Positions 1-8,559 of a stretch of 64,000 bases of DNA are shown here, piece by piece (position 1 is the stretch's first letter; each line of letters begins with the position of its first letter). The stretch is from Neobacillus niacini (GTDB lineage Bacteria; Bacillota; Bacilli; Bacillales; Cytobacillaceae). Location of the stretch: the NCBI RefSeq assembly GCF_030817595.1, contig NZ_JAUSZN010000001.1:6436001-6500000 (forward strand), given 5' to 3'. The position numbers and the translations under genes are program-made. A model generated the notes under the pieces. It was not told the DNA's origin and made no database searches. It was given only the letters and a program-made list of their open reading frames with translations.

Positions 1-1
1 A

Positions 2-367
2 GCGCCATGTCATTGCTTGTTCCAATTTTACGTGGTCGATGGGAAATTATCCTGTCAATTGTATCAACGTTCAGCAGATGTATTCCTTGGTGTGCCATTC
101 AATATTGCCTCTTACGCGTTATTGACAATGATGATAGCGCAGGTTTGTGACTTGGAGCCGGGTGAATTTATTCACTCATTTGGTGATGTTCATATCTATC
201 AAAATCATATTGAGCAAGTGAAAATGCAAATGGAGCGAGATCTGCGTTCATTGCCGAAAATGAACATCAATCCACATGTTAAGGACATTTTCTCATTTTC
301 CTTTGAGGATTTTACTTTACAAGGTTATGATCCACATCCACATATTAAAGGAGCGGTCTCTGTATGA
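2..367 (+). CDS. thyA: Thymidylate synthase, C-terminal part (5' end outside window)
   Basis: This is the C-terminal part of thymidylate synthase, which methylates dUMP to dTMP using methylene-tetrahydrofolate. The frame is open from base 2 and begins APCHC, in which the Cys of PCH (codon at 8-10) is the catalytic nucleophile of the family. [20 protein letters not shown] and the HIYQNH motif follow, as in TS substrate-binding regions. The start lies upstream of the window. Its stop overlaps the start of dfrA by 4 bases (ATGA), so the two are translationally coupled. DHFR recycles the dihydrofolate made by TS, and the same thy-dfrA pairing is found in B. subtilis (thyB-dfrA). Confidence 0.97.
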   Translation, partial: APCHCLFQFYVVDGKLSCQLYQRSADVFLGVPFNIASYALLTMMIAQVCDLEPGEFIHSFGDVHIYQNHIEQVKMQMERDLRSLPKMNINPHVKDIFSFSFEDFTLQGYDPHPHIKGAVSV

Positions 368-864
368 TTTCTTTTATTGTGGCCATGGATGAAAACAGAG
401 TCATTGGCAAGGATAATGAATTGCCATGGCATTTACCAGAGGATTTAAAATTCTTCAAACGAACCACAATGGGGCATCCGATTGCGATGGGGAGAAAAAC
501 GCATGAATCGATCGGTCGGGTTCTGCCTGGAAGAGAAAATATCGTAATTACCCGTCAGCTAGATTATAAGAGCAATAATGTGACAATTTTCTACTCAATG
601 GAGGAATTCGTGGAATATTGCCGTAATCAGGATGATGAAATCTTCGTGATAGGCGGTGCTGAAATTTTTAAAGAAACGTTTGCTTATGCAGACCGTCTTT
701 ACATAACACATATTTACGAAGAGTTTGAGGGAGATACTTATTTTCCGGAGTTCAATGAACGTGAATGGGAGCTCATCTCCTGCGAAAAAGGAATAAAAGA
801 TGAGAAAAACCCTTATAAGTATGAATATAGAATTTATGACCGCATTACCAAAGGCAGCCATTAA
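364..864 (+). CDS. dfrA: Dihydrofolate reductase
   Basis: NADPH-dependent dihydrofolate reductase, 166 aa, the usual length. It regenerates tetrahydrofolate after thymidylate synthesis and is the trimethoprim target. Visible family motifs are [15 protein letters not shown] at the N-terminus, [13 protein letters not shown] with the acidic active-site residue in [14 protein letters not shown] (cofactor phosphate contact) and FVIGGAEIF. The ATG lies inside the thyA stop codon, so translation is probably coupled. No strong terminator follows directly; a 51-bp tandem array begins about 100 bases downstream. Confidence 0.97.
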   Translation: MISFIVAMDENRVIGKDNELPWHLPEDLKFFKRTTMGHPIAMGRKTHESIGRVLPGRENIVITRQLDYKSNNVTIFYSMEEFVEYCRNQDDEIFVIGGAEIFKETFAYADRLYITHIYEEFEGDTYFPEFNEREWELISCEKGIKDEKNPYKYEYRIYDRITKGSH

Positions 865-969
865 TTTTGGCTGTCTTTTTATTTTAGTCTGTGTTAAAGA
901 AAAATGTTGATAATGCACTCTGTTGATTTTCGCGGAAGGCACGAAGACTCTCGAAAATCCAAGTTCTCG

Positions 970-1173
970 GTAACAACCTTGTCCCGGATCTTCTGATAAA
1001 ACGTTGTTCCACAATTTATCGTAACAATCTGACCTGGATAGCGCCGATAATCCAAGACTCCCCAATTTATCGTAACAATCTGACCTGGATTGTTCCGATA
1101 AACCTAGGCTCTCCAAATTACGGTAACTATCATACCAGGATAGTGATGATCATCCAAGGCTCCCCGGCAATCA
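970..1173. repeat. 51-bp intergenic tandem repeat, four units
   Basis: The ~500-base gene-free stretch between dfrA and the acyltransferase gene contains a tandem array. The core GTAACAATCTGACCTGGAT recurs, with substitutions, at 970, 1021, 1072 and 1123, giving an exact 51-base period. A degenerate fifth unit may follow around 1174. Each unit contains a short dyad of the type GGATagcgccgataATCC. Units are contiguous with no unique spacers. A long minus-strand frame runs through it only because 51 is divisible by 3. Two other arrays with 51-52 base periods lie in this window. Confidence 0.9.
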
Positions 1174-1361
1174 CGAGGATAGCGCGAAGTGACTTAGGAC
1201 AGGAGAAACCACCAGCGGAGATTCTATAAAGAATCTTTTCTTAGTGGAGTGGAAATCAACAGTCCAATTTACACAGCCTTATTTTAAAAAAATATCATTT
1301 AACCTAATCAATTTTTCCTCTCCTGCTTTATAATGTTTTAGAACACAAAAAGGAGGCAACA

Positions 1362-2090
1362 ATGTTTAGGCTAATCACATGCTTTTTGTATATAAGCGGT
1401 TTTCTAATATATAGTTTTCCGCAGCTAGCTAGAATAAAGAAATTAAGTCATTTACCAGTTAACCAACTTGATAAAATTGCTCATGAATACCCAAAACGAT
1501 TTTCGAAGACTTTCTTGAAATTGACAGGCTCTGATGTACGTGTTGAGGGTTTGGAATACATTCCGGAAGGACCAGTTGTTTTCATAGCGAATCATGAAAG
1601 TGATTTTGATATTCCTGTGCTACTTATGACAATTGATAAACCATTCGGTTTTGTTTCAAAAATAGAAGTAAAGAAAGTGCCAATCCTCTCTTCTTGGCTC
1701 GACGCCATTAATTGTATACTCATTGATCGTAAAAACCGCGAGCAAGCACTTAACAGCATGCAGGAGGGTGTTAAATTACTCAAAGAAGGTCATTCGCTTG
1801 TTATCTTTCCTGAGGGAAAGAGAAGCATGGGAGGACCTGTCCTGCCCTTTAAGGTAGGGGGGATTCGACTAGCACAAGATGCTCGGGTGCCAATTGTACC
1901 GATTGCGATTAAAGGGACTGCAGATGTTTTTGAGAAAAATCGACGGTTAATAAAACCTGCTCATATTAAAGTAACCATTTGTCACCATATTGATCCTAAC
2001 GTTCATTGCCATAAAGACTATAAAGAGTTAACAGAAGATATACGTCGAATTATTATTGCTAACCGTGATGCCAGGAACATTGCATCATAA
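1362..2090 (+). CDS. plsC: 1-acyl-sn-glycerol-3-phosphate acyltransferase
   Basis: Membrane-associated acyltransferase that converts lysophosphatidate to phosphatidate in phospholipid synthesis. At 242 aa it has the normal length. It shows the HX4D catalytic motif as NHESDFD (around residue 75), the substrate motif VIFPEGKRSMGG, and a hydrophobic N-terminal segment (FLYISGFLIYSF). The ATG follows a good AAGGAGG. A TATAAT at about 1329 is a possible -10. B. subtilis has a plsC-like gene (ypkP) beside dfrA, which supports the call. A strong hairpin terminator follows. Confidence 0.9.
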   Translation: MFRLITCFLYISGFLIYSFPQLARIKKLSHLPVNQLDKIAHEYPKRFSKTFLKLTGSDVRVEGLEYIPEGPVVFIANHESDFDIPVLLMTIDKPFGFVSKIEVKKVPILSSWLDAINCILIDRKNREQALNSMQEGVKLLKEGHSLVIFPEGKRSMGGPVLPFKVGGIRLAQDARVPIVPIAIKGTADVFEKNRRLIKPAHIKVTICHHIDPNVHCHKDYKELTEDIRRIIIANRDARNIAS

Positions 2091-2093
2091 AGA

Positions 2094-2126
2094 AAGGAAG
2101 CATCGGCTGCGATGCTTCCTTCTTTT
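2094..2126. terminator. Bidirectional intrinsic terminator
   Basis: A perfect 12-bp stem (AAGGAAGCATCG paired with its complement, 4-base loop) is followed by TCTTTT on the plus strand and preceded by an A-run that serves the minus strand. It lies between the convergent plsC and the minus-strand gene ending at 2125. Confidence 0.9.
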
Positions 2127-2370
2127 AAAAATAGGAACCGTTTAATTCATAATCAGCTAATTTATCAAGCATACCTCTAAATTCATCTGGATGGCAGAAG
2201 TCTTCCTCATGGAAATGTGCTTTCACCCATTCAATTAATTCATTAGGGCTATTAAAGTATTCTCCGCTGCTATCGCTTTTGCGAATCATATACCTGCCAT
2301 TCTCTTCATCGATGGTTACTTCAACTGGCAGGGCTCCATCAAAACTACTGAGTGAAAATTCCATCTTCAT
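2125..2370 (-). CDS. Hypothetical small acidic protein
   Basis: A small soluble protein of about 81 aa (MKMEFSLSSFDGALPVEVTI at its start) that I do not recognise. It is rich in Glu and Asp, has no signal peptide or membrane segment, and ends NGSYF. The predicted pattern is an N-terminal beta region and a C-terminal helical region (SPNELIEWVKAHFHEEDF). A longer upstream reading (to 2448) adds residues unlike the rest. The ATG at 2370 sits about 6 bases after GGAATGGA, so I prefer it; 2364 is the alternative. It shares a terminator with plsC. Confidence 0.65.
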   Translation of the reverse strand: MKMEFSLSSFDGALPVEVTIDEENGRYMIRKSDSSGEYFNSPNELIEWVKAHFHEEDFCHPDEFRGMLDKLADYELNGSYF

Positions 2371-2673
2371 CACATCCATTCCATATAAGTTTCTAATAGT
2401 ATATGTTTCTCTTTTAAAAATTATAAATGTTAAACAACCAATTGTCAAAATATTTCTACAATTTAAAAATGGAATTTACATTGACTTCAGGAGTGGTTCT
2501 TGGTAAATTGTTAAGAGGAAATAGTAGAGAAATAAATGCTAAAAATCACATCTAGGTAATATTTCTTAGATAATGTGAATTTAATATGAATTATTGTGTA
2601 TATTTTACTCAAAAGTGTTTATCAATACTATAATCGTAGTAGAAAGATAATTAACTAAAGGGGATGTAAATCA

Positions 2674-2868
2674 ATGTTCTCAAATATTGGAATACCAGGA
2701 TTAATCCTTATTTTAACACTAGCCCTCATTATTTTTGGCCCTAAGAAGCTGCCAGAAATTGGCCGCGCCTTCGGACAAACTTTAAAGGAATTCAAGAAAT
2801 CAACTCGTGAATTAACCGATGATGTGATGAAAGACATCGATGAGGAAAAACAAAAATTGACTAAATAA
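2674..2868 (+). CDS. tatA: Twin-arginine translocase subunit TatA
   Basis: Small Tat pore-forming subunit of 64 aa. It has one N-terminal membrane helix ([18 protein letters not shown]), the conserved hinge [15 protein letters not shown], and an amphipathic, charged C-terminal tail. It assembles with TatC to export folded proteins bearing RR signal peptides. The ATG follows AAAGGGGATG at normal spacing, and a TATAAT near 2629 may be the -10. It is followed by its own terminator and then tatC, as in Bacillus TatA-TatC pairs. Confidence 0.95.
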   Translation: MFSNIGIPGLILILTLALIIFGPKKLPEIGRAFGQTLKEFKKSTRELTDDVMKDIDEEKQKLTK

Positions 2869-2899
2869 GGTGTAAGATTCTTTCTTGCACCTTTTTTTC
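2867..2899 (+). terminator. Intrinsic terminator after tatA
   Basis: Stem AAGGTGTAAGA against TTCTTGCACCTT (one G-U pair), then a T-run at 2892-2898. It lies between tatA and tatC and probably lowers tatC relative to tatA. Confidence 0.8.
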
Positions 2900-2988
2900 T
2901 TCGATTGACTTTTAAACTATAAAATGTTGCAAATAACGATTACTATAGAAGGATTCATTTCAACCTTTGAAATTGGCAGGGGAAATAC

Positions 2989-3732
2989 ATGGAAGATAAA
3001 GAATTACAATTAGTTGATCATTTAGATGAGTTGCGTAAACGAATTATTATTTCGGCCGTTGCGTTCGTTGTTTTTTTCATTGTTGGATTCATTTATGTGA
3101 CCGATATCTACGATTGGATCGTTCGAGACCTTGATGTTAAATTGATTGTACTCGGGCCGAGTGATATTATCTGGGTTTATTTTATGATTGCGACTGTTAT
3201 TGCGATTGCAGGTACCATCCCAGTTTTGGCCAGCCAACTATGGATGTTTGTAAAGCCGGCACTTAAACCTATAGAAAAAAGAATTACCTTATCCTATATT
3301 CCAGCACTGTTTATTTTATTTATCATTGGTCTTTCTTTTGGTTACTTCATCATTTTCCCAATGGTTCTTGAGTTTTTAGTCAATATGGGAGCAGATATGT
3401 TCGTAACGAATTTTACAGCTGAAAAATATTTCCGCTTTCTTATGAATATGACCCTTCCGTTTGGAGTATTGTTCGAGCTTCCAGCGGTCGTAATGTTCTT
3501 AACAGCATTAGGCATTATTAATCCATTTGTGTTATCGAAAATCCGAAAATACGCATACTTCGTGTTAATCTTAATTGCAATCGTCATCACACCTCCAGAT
3601 TTTATGTCGGATTTTGTAGTGACTTTACCATTATTGTTGTTATATGAAATTTCAATAAACCTATCGAAATTTGTTTACAAGAAACGAAAGAAGAAAATGC
3701 AAGAAGAGGAAGAAGAGTTTGCTAATGCATAA
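2989..3732 (+). CDS. tatC: Twin-arginine translocase subunit TatC
   Basis: Polytopic Tat receptor subunit, 247 aa, with about six membrane helices. It recognises twin-arginine signal peptides and recruits TatA. Visible family features are the N-terminal LVDHLDELRKRI, the first helix VAFVVFFIVGFIY, the loop AIAGTIPVLASQLWMFVKPAL, and the late motif FELPAVVMFL. The charged C-terminal tail (KKRKKKMQEEEEEF) is cytoplasmic. The start is preceded by GGCAGGGG. A terminator follows. Confidence 0.95.
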   Translation: MEDKELQLVDHLDELRKRIIISAVAFVVFFIVGFIYVTDIYDWIVRDLDVKLIVLGPSDIIWVYFMIATVIAIAGTIPVLASQLWMFVKPALKPIEKRITLSYIPALFILFIIGLSFGYFIIFPMVLEFLVNMGADMFVTNFTAEKYFRFLMNMTLPFGVLFELPAVVMFLTALGIINPFVLSKIRKYAYFVLILIAIVITPPDFMSDFVVTLPLLLLYEISINLSKFVYKKRKKKMQEEEEEFANA

Positions 3733-3742
3733 ACAGTGATAC

Positions 3743-3779
3743 AAAGACCTTCAGAGATTCATTTCTTTGAAGGTCTTTT
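3743..3779 (+). terminator. Intrinsic terminator after tatC
   Basis: AAAGACCTTCA pairs with TGAAGGTCTTT around a ~14-base loop, followed by TTTTC. Confidence 0.85.
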
Positions 3780-3927
3780 CTACTCAATATTTTATGCCTG
3801 TCCCCCTTGATCTAGGAGCCATCGCTTTTTTAATGCCAAATTATTTTTTAGAAATTAGGGGAATTTATATCTTAGAGAATAATGAACAGTTATAATACTA
3901 TGGAGTAAATCCTAGGGATGTGAGTAA

Positions 3928-4770
3928 ATGAGCAAGATTAAGATTGTCACGGATTCAACCATGGATATGACAATAGAACAGGCAGACCAATTAGGTGTGG
4001 TTGTAGTTCCACTGTCTGTAACAATAAAAGGAGAAACCTATTTGGACCGCGTAGAAATTCAGCCTGCTGAATTTATGGAAACGATGAAAAGTTTAGAAGA
4101 ATTACCGAAAAGCTCCCAGCCATCAGCTGGAACTTTCCTAGAAGTGTACGACAGACTTGGGGAAGAAGGCTATGAAGTGATTTCCATACATATGACAGGT
4201 AAAATGAGCGGAACCGTTCGCTCTGCTGAAAGTGCTGCCCAAATGACGAATACGAAGGTAACTGTTGTGGACTCAAAGTTTATTTCAATGGCACTCCAGT
4301 TCCAGGTTCAAGAAGCGGCTGAAATGGCGAAGCAGGGCAAGAGTGTTGAGGAAATCCTTGACCGGCTTGATCATGTCCGTGAACATACGAAGCTTTATAT
4401 AATGATTGATACTTTGGAGAATATGGTAAAAGGCGGACGGATAGGGAAAGGTAAGGCATTCATTGGTTCCTTACTTAATATAAAGCCAATTGCTTCTTTA
4501 GAAGGTGCAGAATACACCCCAGTTGCAAAGGTCCGTAGTCATTCACAAGTGGTTAAATGGCTCGCTAAGCAATTTGCAGAGGATGTAGAAGGTAAAACTG
4601 TCAAACGTGTGGGCATTGTTCATGCAGAGGCACATGAGTTGGCCACGAAATTAAAAAACTCGCTCATTGAATTGACAGGATACAACAGTATTTCTGTTGA
4701 TTATACAGGTCCAACAATTAGTACGCATACAGGACCAGGTACCATTGCCTTAATGTATTACTATGAATAA
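3928..4770 (+). CDS. DegV family fatty-acid-binding protein
   Basis: DegV/FakB-type protein, 280 aa, typical length. The family binds a single fatty acid in a deep pocket; FakB members present it to FakA kinase for phosphorylation and phospholipid synthesis. Motifs seen are KIVTDSTMDM at the N-terminus, SSQPSAGTF, ISIHMTGKMSGT, LENMVKGGRIGK and the C-terminal STHTGPGTIALMYY. The ATG follows GGGATGTG; a TATAAT at 3891 may be its -10. It is convergent with a hydrolase gene carrying a FadR-type operator, so both neighbours may belong to fatty-acid metabolism (inference). Confidence 0.92.
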   Translation: MSKIKIVTDSTMDMTIEQADQLGVVVVPLSVTIKGETYLDRVEIQPAEFMETMKSLEELPKSSQPSAGTFLEVYDRLGEEGYEVISIHMTGKMSGTVRSAESAAQMTNTKVTVVDSKFISMALQFQVQEAAEMAKQGKSVEEILDRLDHVREHTKLYIMIDTLENMVKGGRIGKGKAFIGSLLNIKPIASLEGAEYTPVAKVRSHSQVVKWLAKQFAEDVEGKTVKRVGIVHAEAHELATKLKNSLIELTGYNSISVDYTGPTISTHTGPGTIALMYYYE

Positions 4771-4774
4771 AATG

Positions 4775-4802
4775 AGGATGGGGCATTGGCTCCCATCCTT
4801 AT
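4775..4802. terminator. Bidirectional terminator between degV and MBL hydrolase
   Basis: AGGATGGG (4775-4782) pairs with CCCATCCT (4792-4799), with T-rich sequence on one side and A-rich on the other. It overlaps the stop codon of the minus-strand gene. Confidence 0.8.
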
Positions 4803-5686
4803 TTGTTTACCACCTGAATCTCGTTTCCTTGTACACTATACCCAAGTCTCCGCAAATGCTTACGAATACCACTTCGCTCCCATGTTCTAAGAATCATGAC
4901 TTCCAGCATTTTTTTCGGATAGAAGATTCCGATGTTGGTCAGTTCCTCGAAGTTCATCCCCTCTCGAACATGCTTTTCAATAACTTCGTCACGTTTTTCA
5001 ATAATCGATAGAAATTTCCACATCGCTTCAGTAAATTCTTGTTTGGTAAAGATACCCTTCTGATGACCTGTGATATAGGTTTCGGCGTTCAGTTCTAGAA
5101 GACGTGCACTGGAGGCAATAAACTCGTCAATATCCCCATCCGTTCCAAAGTACCAAGGTCCAAATGCTGTCATATCAAAATCGCCGACGTAAACTACACC
5201 TAATTCCGGAAAATAGGGTGAGGTATATCCTTTTGTGTGACCAGGTGTATGTAGAAAGTTTACCTTGACACCGCTAAAGTTGTATTCTTCTTCATATTGA
5301 TAGGTACCAGAGATCTCTCCGAGGTTTTGCACCCATTCCTTTGGCAGGTGCTTTCTTAATACTTCAACTCCCTCGGGACCCCATTCCTGGTAGACTCCAT
5401 TCCCTCTAGCAATTCCTTCGATTGATTGAATGGTTTCAAATTCGAGTGGATTTATCCATTTTTCTGCATCTCGTAACAAATGGTTATGCAGTGTATGGTC
5501 AGGATGGTAATGGGTATTAACAACCAATTCAACTCCATGTTGCTCGTCAAGAGCACGTAGTTCAGCTGGATCTGCTCCCGTATCAATGAGCACCTTATCC
5601 TTACTATTAATGTACAAACTTCTTGAAAAGGGAACCTTACTATTATTAGCTCCTTCAATAATCATAATGGGACCGATTCGTTTCAT
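4799..5686 (-). CDS. MBL-fold metallo-hydrolase
   Basis: Metallo-beta-lactamase-fold hydrolase, 295 aa. The di-zinc signature HxHxDH is present as THYHPDH, followed by FLHTPGHTKGYTSPY (third His ligand), VYVGDFDM (bridging Asp) and ITGHQKG. The substrate is unknown; relatives include glyoxalase II-like and lactonase-like enzymes. The ATG at 5686 follows CACCTCC (reverse of GGAGGTG) at correct spacing; the longer frame to 5752 lacks a ribosome site. A perfect FadR box lies about 50 bases upstream, so expression probably responds to long-chain acyl-CoA. Confidence 0.85.
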   Translation of the reverse strand: MKRIGPIMIIEGANNSKVPFSRSLYINSKDKVLIDTGADPAELRALDEQHGVELVVNTHYHPDHTLHNHLLRDAEKWINPLEFETIQSIEGIARGNGVYQEWGPEGVEVLRKHLPKEWVQNLGEISGTYQYEEEYNFSGVKVNFLHTPGHTKGYTSPYFPELGVVYVGDFDMTAFGPWYFGTDGDIDEFIASSARLLELNAETYITGHQKGIFTKQEFTEAMWKFLSIIEKRDEVIEKHVREGMNFEELTNIGIFYPKKMLEVMILRTWERSGIRKHLRRLGYSVQGNEIQVVNK

Positions 5687-5737
5687 CCATAACACCTCCA
5701 ATTTACTATACTGTCTTTTCGAAATTTTCTGTTTTGT

Positions 5738-5755
5738 TGAATGAATACTCATTCA
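5738..5755 (-). promoter_or_regulatory. FadR (YsiA)-type operator
   Basis: TGAATGAATACTCATTCA has perfect 7-base arms and matches the published B. subtilis FadR consensus TGAATGAMTANTCATTCA at every specified position. It lies 52 bases upstream of the MBL-fold hydrolase start, next to a TATAGT that could be the -10 of that gene. The site predicts repression relieved by acyl-CoA. Confidence 0.75.
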
Positions 5756-5907
5756 TAATACCATATAATACCCATACCTTAAACCTTCTTTTTATTCCTT
5801 TATGGATGATAACCATCAGGATAGTCCTATGTAACATTCTTTGTTTTTTGGGTAAAAATAGCTTTTTTGGTAATGCTAAAAAAAATTGAATTAAAAAGGT
5901 GCTGCCT

Positions 5908-7425
5908 ATGTTCAAATGGTTGTCTGGGAAAAAAAACGAAGAAACACCAAAAGCTCATAGTTTAGACTTGGAAGAATTAAAAGAGCAGCTTAAAACGGAA
6001 TTGAATGTTGGTTCTGACCTTGTCTTTAGGACAATGAAAAGGGACGGGGAGAAGCTGATTTTCTGCCTGATGAATACATTAATTGATTCAACAAGGCTCG
6101 ATGATATTGTAATAAAATCCATTCTAAACAATAAGGACATGGAATGGACATGTGAATCTATCGCAAAAGTCTTACCTATGATTTCAATCACTGCAGTTAA
6201 TCAATTAAGTGAAGTAGTTGCTGGAATTAACGAAGGAAAAGTATATATTTACGCAGAAGGACAGCCCTATGGGATTTTAGCTGATGTTAAAAAGACTCTT
6301 GAAAGAGGTCTCGAAAAAGCTGAAACGGAATCCCTTGTTTATGGTCCGAAAATAGCTTTTACTGAATCACTACAGGCTAACATGAATATTTTAAGGAACA
6401 ACATCAAGGATGAAGATTTATGTGCAGAAGACCTTGTTGTTGGTAAACGATCAAAAACAAAAGCTAAGCTTGTCTATATTAAAGGTATTGCGGATGAGGA
6501 AATTATCCAAACCTTTAGACAGAGGGTCGAGGATCTGAACTTGGATTATGTCCCTGGAACAACTGTCCTAGGTCAGTATATAGAGAGCGACAGTTGGTCC
6601 GTTTTTCCACAGTTGATGACAACAGAGCTTCCTGATCGTGTATCGATAGCTTTATATAGGGGAAAAGTGGCGGTATTGTTGGACAGGAGTCCTGACTGTC
6701 TTTATGGTCCTACATCCTTTTTCGCCTTTTTCGAATCAACAGAAGATGTTTATATGCGCTGGAACATGGGTTTGTTTTTACGGATGCTGCGGCTAGTGGC
6801 TACTTTTTTCTCCGTATTATTAACGCCTGCTTATGTCGCCGTTTTAACCTATCACTATGAAGTCATTCCTTCCCCGTTGCTGCTGTCGTTGGGGGAATCA
6901 AGGGCGAGAGTTCCTTTTCCACCCGTCATGGAAGCACTATTACTTGAATTTGTTATTGAATTATTACGGGAGGCAGGGGCTAGGCTGCCGACAAAAGTGG
7001 GTCAGACAATGGGTATCGTAGGAGGTATTGTAATTGGGCAAGCAGCAGTTGAAGCGGGATTTACTAGCAATATCTTAATCATAATCATTGCATTAAGTGC
7101 ACTTGGTTCATTTACGACACCAAGTTATTTAATGGGTACTGCGATACGGATCATTCGGTTCCCAATCATACTGATGGCAGGATTATGGGGAGGTATTGGA
7201 ATAATGCTATGCTTCTGCTATTTCATTATTCATTTACTTAAATTAGAGACCATCGGAGGACCCTATCTTACACCCGTTTACCCTGTTAGATTAAAGGATA
7301 TTGGCTACAGCTTTTTCAAGCTGCCGCCGCAATATCTTTCATTCCGCCCCTTAACGAATCGAACAGATGACCAGGAGCGCTTTTCTAAAAAGAAGGCGAA
7401 ACAAAAAAAGGATGTAGATGAATAG
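5908..7425 (+). CDS. Spore germination protein, GerA-type A subunit
   Basis: First gene of a germinant receptor operon, 505 aa. GerA-type A subunits sit in the spore inner membrane with a large N-terminal cytosolic domain (about residues 1-280) and a membrane half. Seen here are KEDLCAEDLVVGKRSKTKAKLVY-type N-domain sequence, YGPTSFFAFFESTEDVYMRW before the first helix, PFPPVMEALLLEF and GQTMGIVGGIVIGQAAV, all typical. The ATG at 5908 follows AAAAAGG at good spacing; an upstream GTG at 5899 is too close to it. Which germinant is recognised cannot be told from sequence. Confidence 0.94.
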   Translation: MFKWLSGKKNEETPKAHSLDLEELKEQLKTELNVGSDLVFRTMKRDGEKLIFCLMNTLIDSTRLDDIVIKSILNNKDMEWTCESIAKVLPMISITAVNQLSEVVAGINEGKVYIYAEGQPYGILADVKKTLERGLEKAETESLVYGPKIAFTESLQANMNILRNNIKDEDLCAEDLVVGKRSKTKAKLVYIKGIADEEIIQTFRQRVEDLNLDYVPGTTVLGQYIESDSWSVFPQLMTTELPDRVSIALYRGKVAVLLDRSPDCLYGPTSFFAFFESTEDVYMRWNMGLFLRMLRLVATFFSVLLTPAYVAVLTYHYEVIPSPLLLSLGESRARVPFPPVMEALLLEFVIELLREAGARLPTKVGQTMGIVGGIVIGQAAVEAGFTSNILIIIIALSALGSFTTPSYLMGTAIRIIRFPIILMAGLWGGIGIMLCFCYFIIHLLKLETIGGPYLTPVYPVRLKDIGYSFFKLPPQYLSFRPLTNRTDDQERFSKKKAKQKKDVDE

Positions 7426-7437
7426 GAGCGAATAAAA

Positions 7438-8559
7438 ATGAAGGTAAATTTACATCCAAAAGAAGGATTATTGTTTAATGCATTTATGCTCGCTTTCATC
7501 ATCAACTCCGTACAGGTGGGAGTTGGGTTAGCCGGTCTGCCAAGAGTTGTTTATTTAGAAGCGAAGCACGATGCTTGGATTTCAGTTTTCTTAGCAGGGA
7601 TTATCGTTTCGGTTGTTTTGGTATTTATGATCCAAATGCTCAAGCAATATGATAGTGCTGATTTGTATGGAATTCATGTTGATATATTTGGAAAATGGGC
7701 AGGGCATTCGTTGAATGTCCTCTACATGATTTATATGACATCAACTTTCTTTATCATTCTAATGAACTATGTTGAAATTGTTCAAGTATGGATCTTTCCG
7801 ACCTTGCCAACTTGGCAGCTTTCCCTGGTTCTCATTTTGCTAGTCATTTATGCTGTTTATGGTGGAATAAGAGTTGTAGTTGGAGTGGCATTTTTATCAG
7901 TTGTCGGGACCATTTGGCTGGCTGTAGTGATATTTGTTCCACTACAATACGGTGATTTTACTCATTTGTTTCCCATTATGAATGCAAATGCGAAACAACT
8001 ACTCATGGGAGCACACAGTACAACACTTTCAATGCTCGGATTTGAAATTATTATGTTTGTTTATCCATTTGTGAAAGAAAAGCAAAAGGCTATGTTTTTT
8101 GTACAAATGGGAAATTTGGTTACCACGATTATATTTACTTTTGCAACACTTATTTCTATTGTTTTTTTTGCCTCTAATAGCCTGGAAAAAACAATCTGGC
8201 CGGTTTTATCAATGTTTAAGATTGTTCGACTCCCCAATTTAGAAAGGTTTGAATTTATTGCTGTTTCTTTTTGGATGCTCATTATTTTGCCAAATATGTG
8301 CTTCTATCTTTGGGCAGCTTCAAAGGGTTTTTCTAGAATCCTTCGAAGAAAACAAAAATGGGGTGTTTGGATTATTGCCATTGCGGCCTTCGCAGGATCC
8401 TTCTTCATTAAGTCAAGATATCAAATGAATACAATGACAGATATGGTAGCAAAGTTAGGATTTTACTTTGCTTTTTGCTACCCTGTTCTTCTTGCAATGA
8501 TTGTCTTCATAAAAAAATGGTATAAAAGGAGGGAAAGCAAGCATGCTGAAACGTCGTAA
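7438..8559 (+). CDS. Spore germination permease, GerB-type B subunit
   Basis: Second subunit of the germinant receptor, 373 aa, an amino-acid-permease-like protein with about ten membrane helices (APC superfamily). The family binds the germinant amino acid or sugar. The opening segment VGVGLAGLPRVVYLEAKHDAWISV is characteristic of endospore germination permeases. It starts 12 bases after the A subunit and overlaps the C subunit by 17 bases, so the operon order is A-B-C. Confidence 0.94.
   Translation: MKVNLHPKEGLLFNAFMLAFIINSVQVGVGLAGLPRVVYLEAKHDAWISVFLAGIIVSVVLVFMIQMLKQYDSADLYGIHVDIFGKWAGHSLNVLYMIYMTSTFFIILMNYVEIVQVWIFPTLPTWQLSLVLILLVIYAVYGGIRVVVGVAFLSVVGTIWLAVVIFVPLQYGDFTHLFPIMNANAKQLLMGAHSTTLSMLGFEIIMFVYPFVKEKQKAMFFVQMGNLVTTIIFTFATLISIVFFASNSLEKTIWPVLSMFKIVRLPNLERFEFIAVSFWMLIILPNMCFYLWAASKGFSRILRRKQKWGVWIIAIAAFAGSFFIKSRYQMNTMTDMVAKLGFYFAFCYPVLLAMIVFIKKWYKRRESKHAETS

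Noticed and set aside
595..1116. 173-aa minus-strand frame with repeated SRSDCYDKL peptide
   Set aside because: It lies antisense to dfrA and through the 51-bp array; the frame stays open only because 51 is a multiple of 3, and there is no ribosome site.
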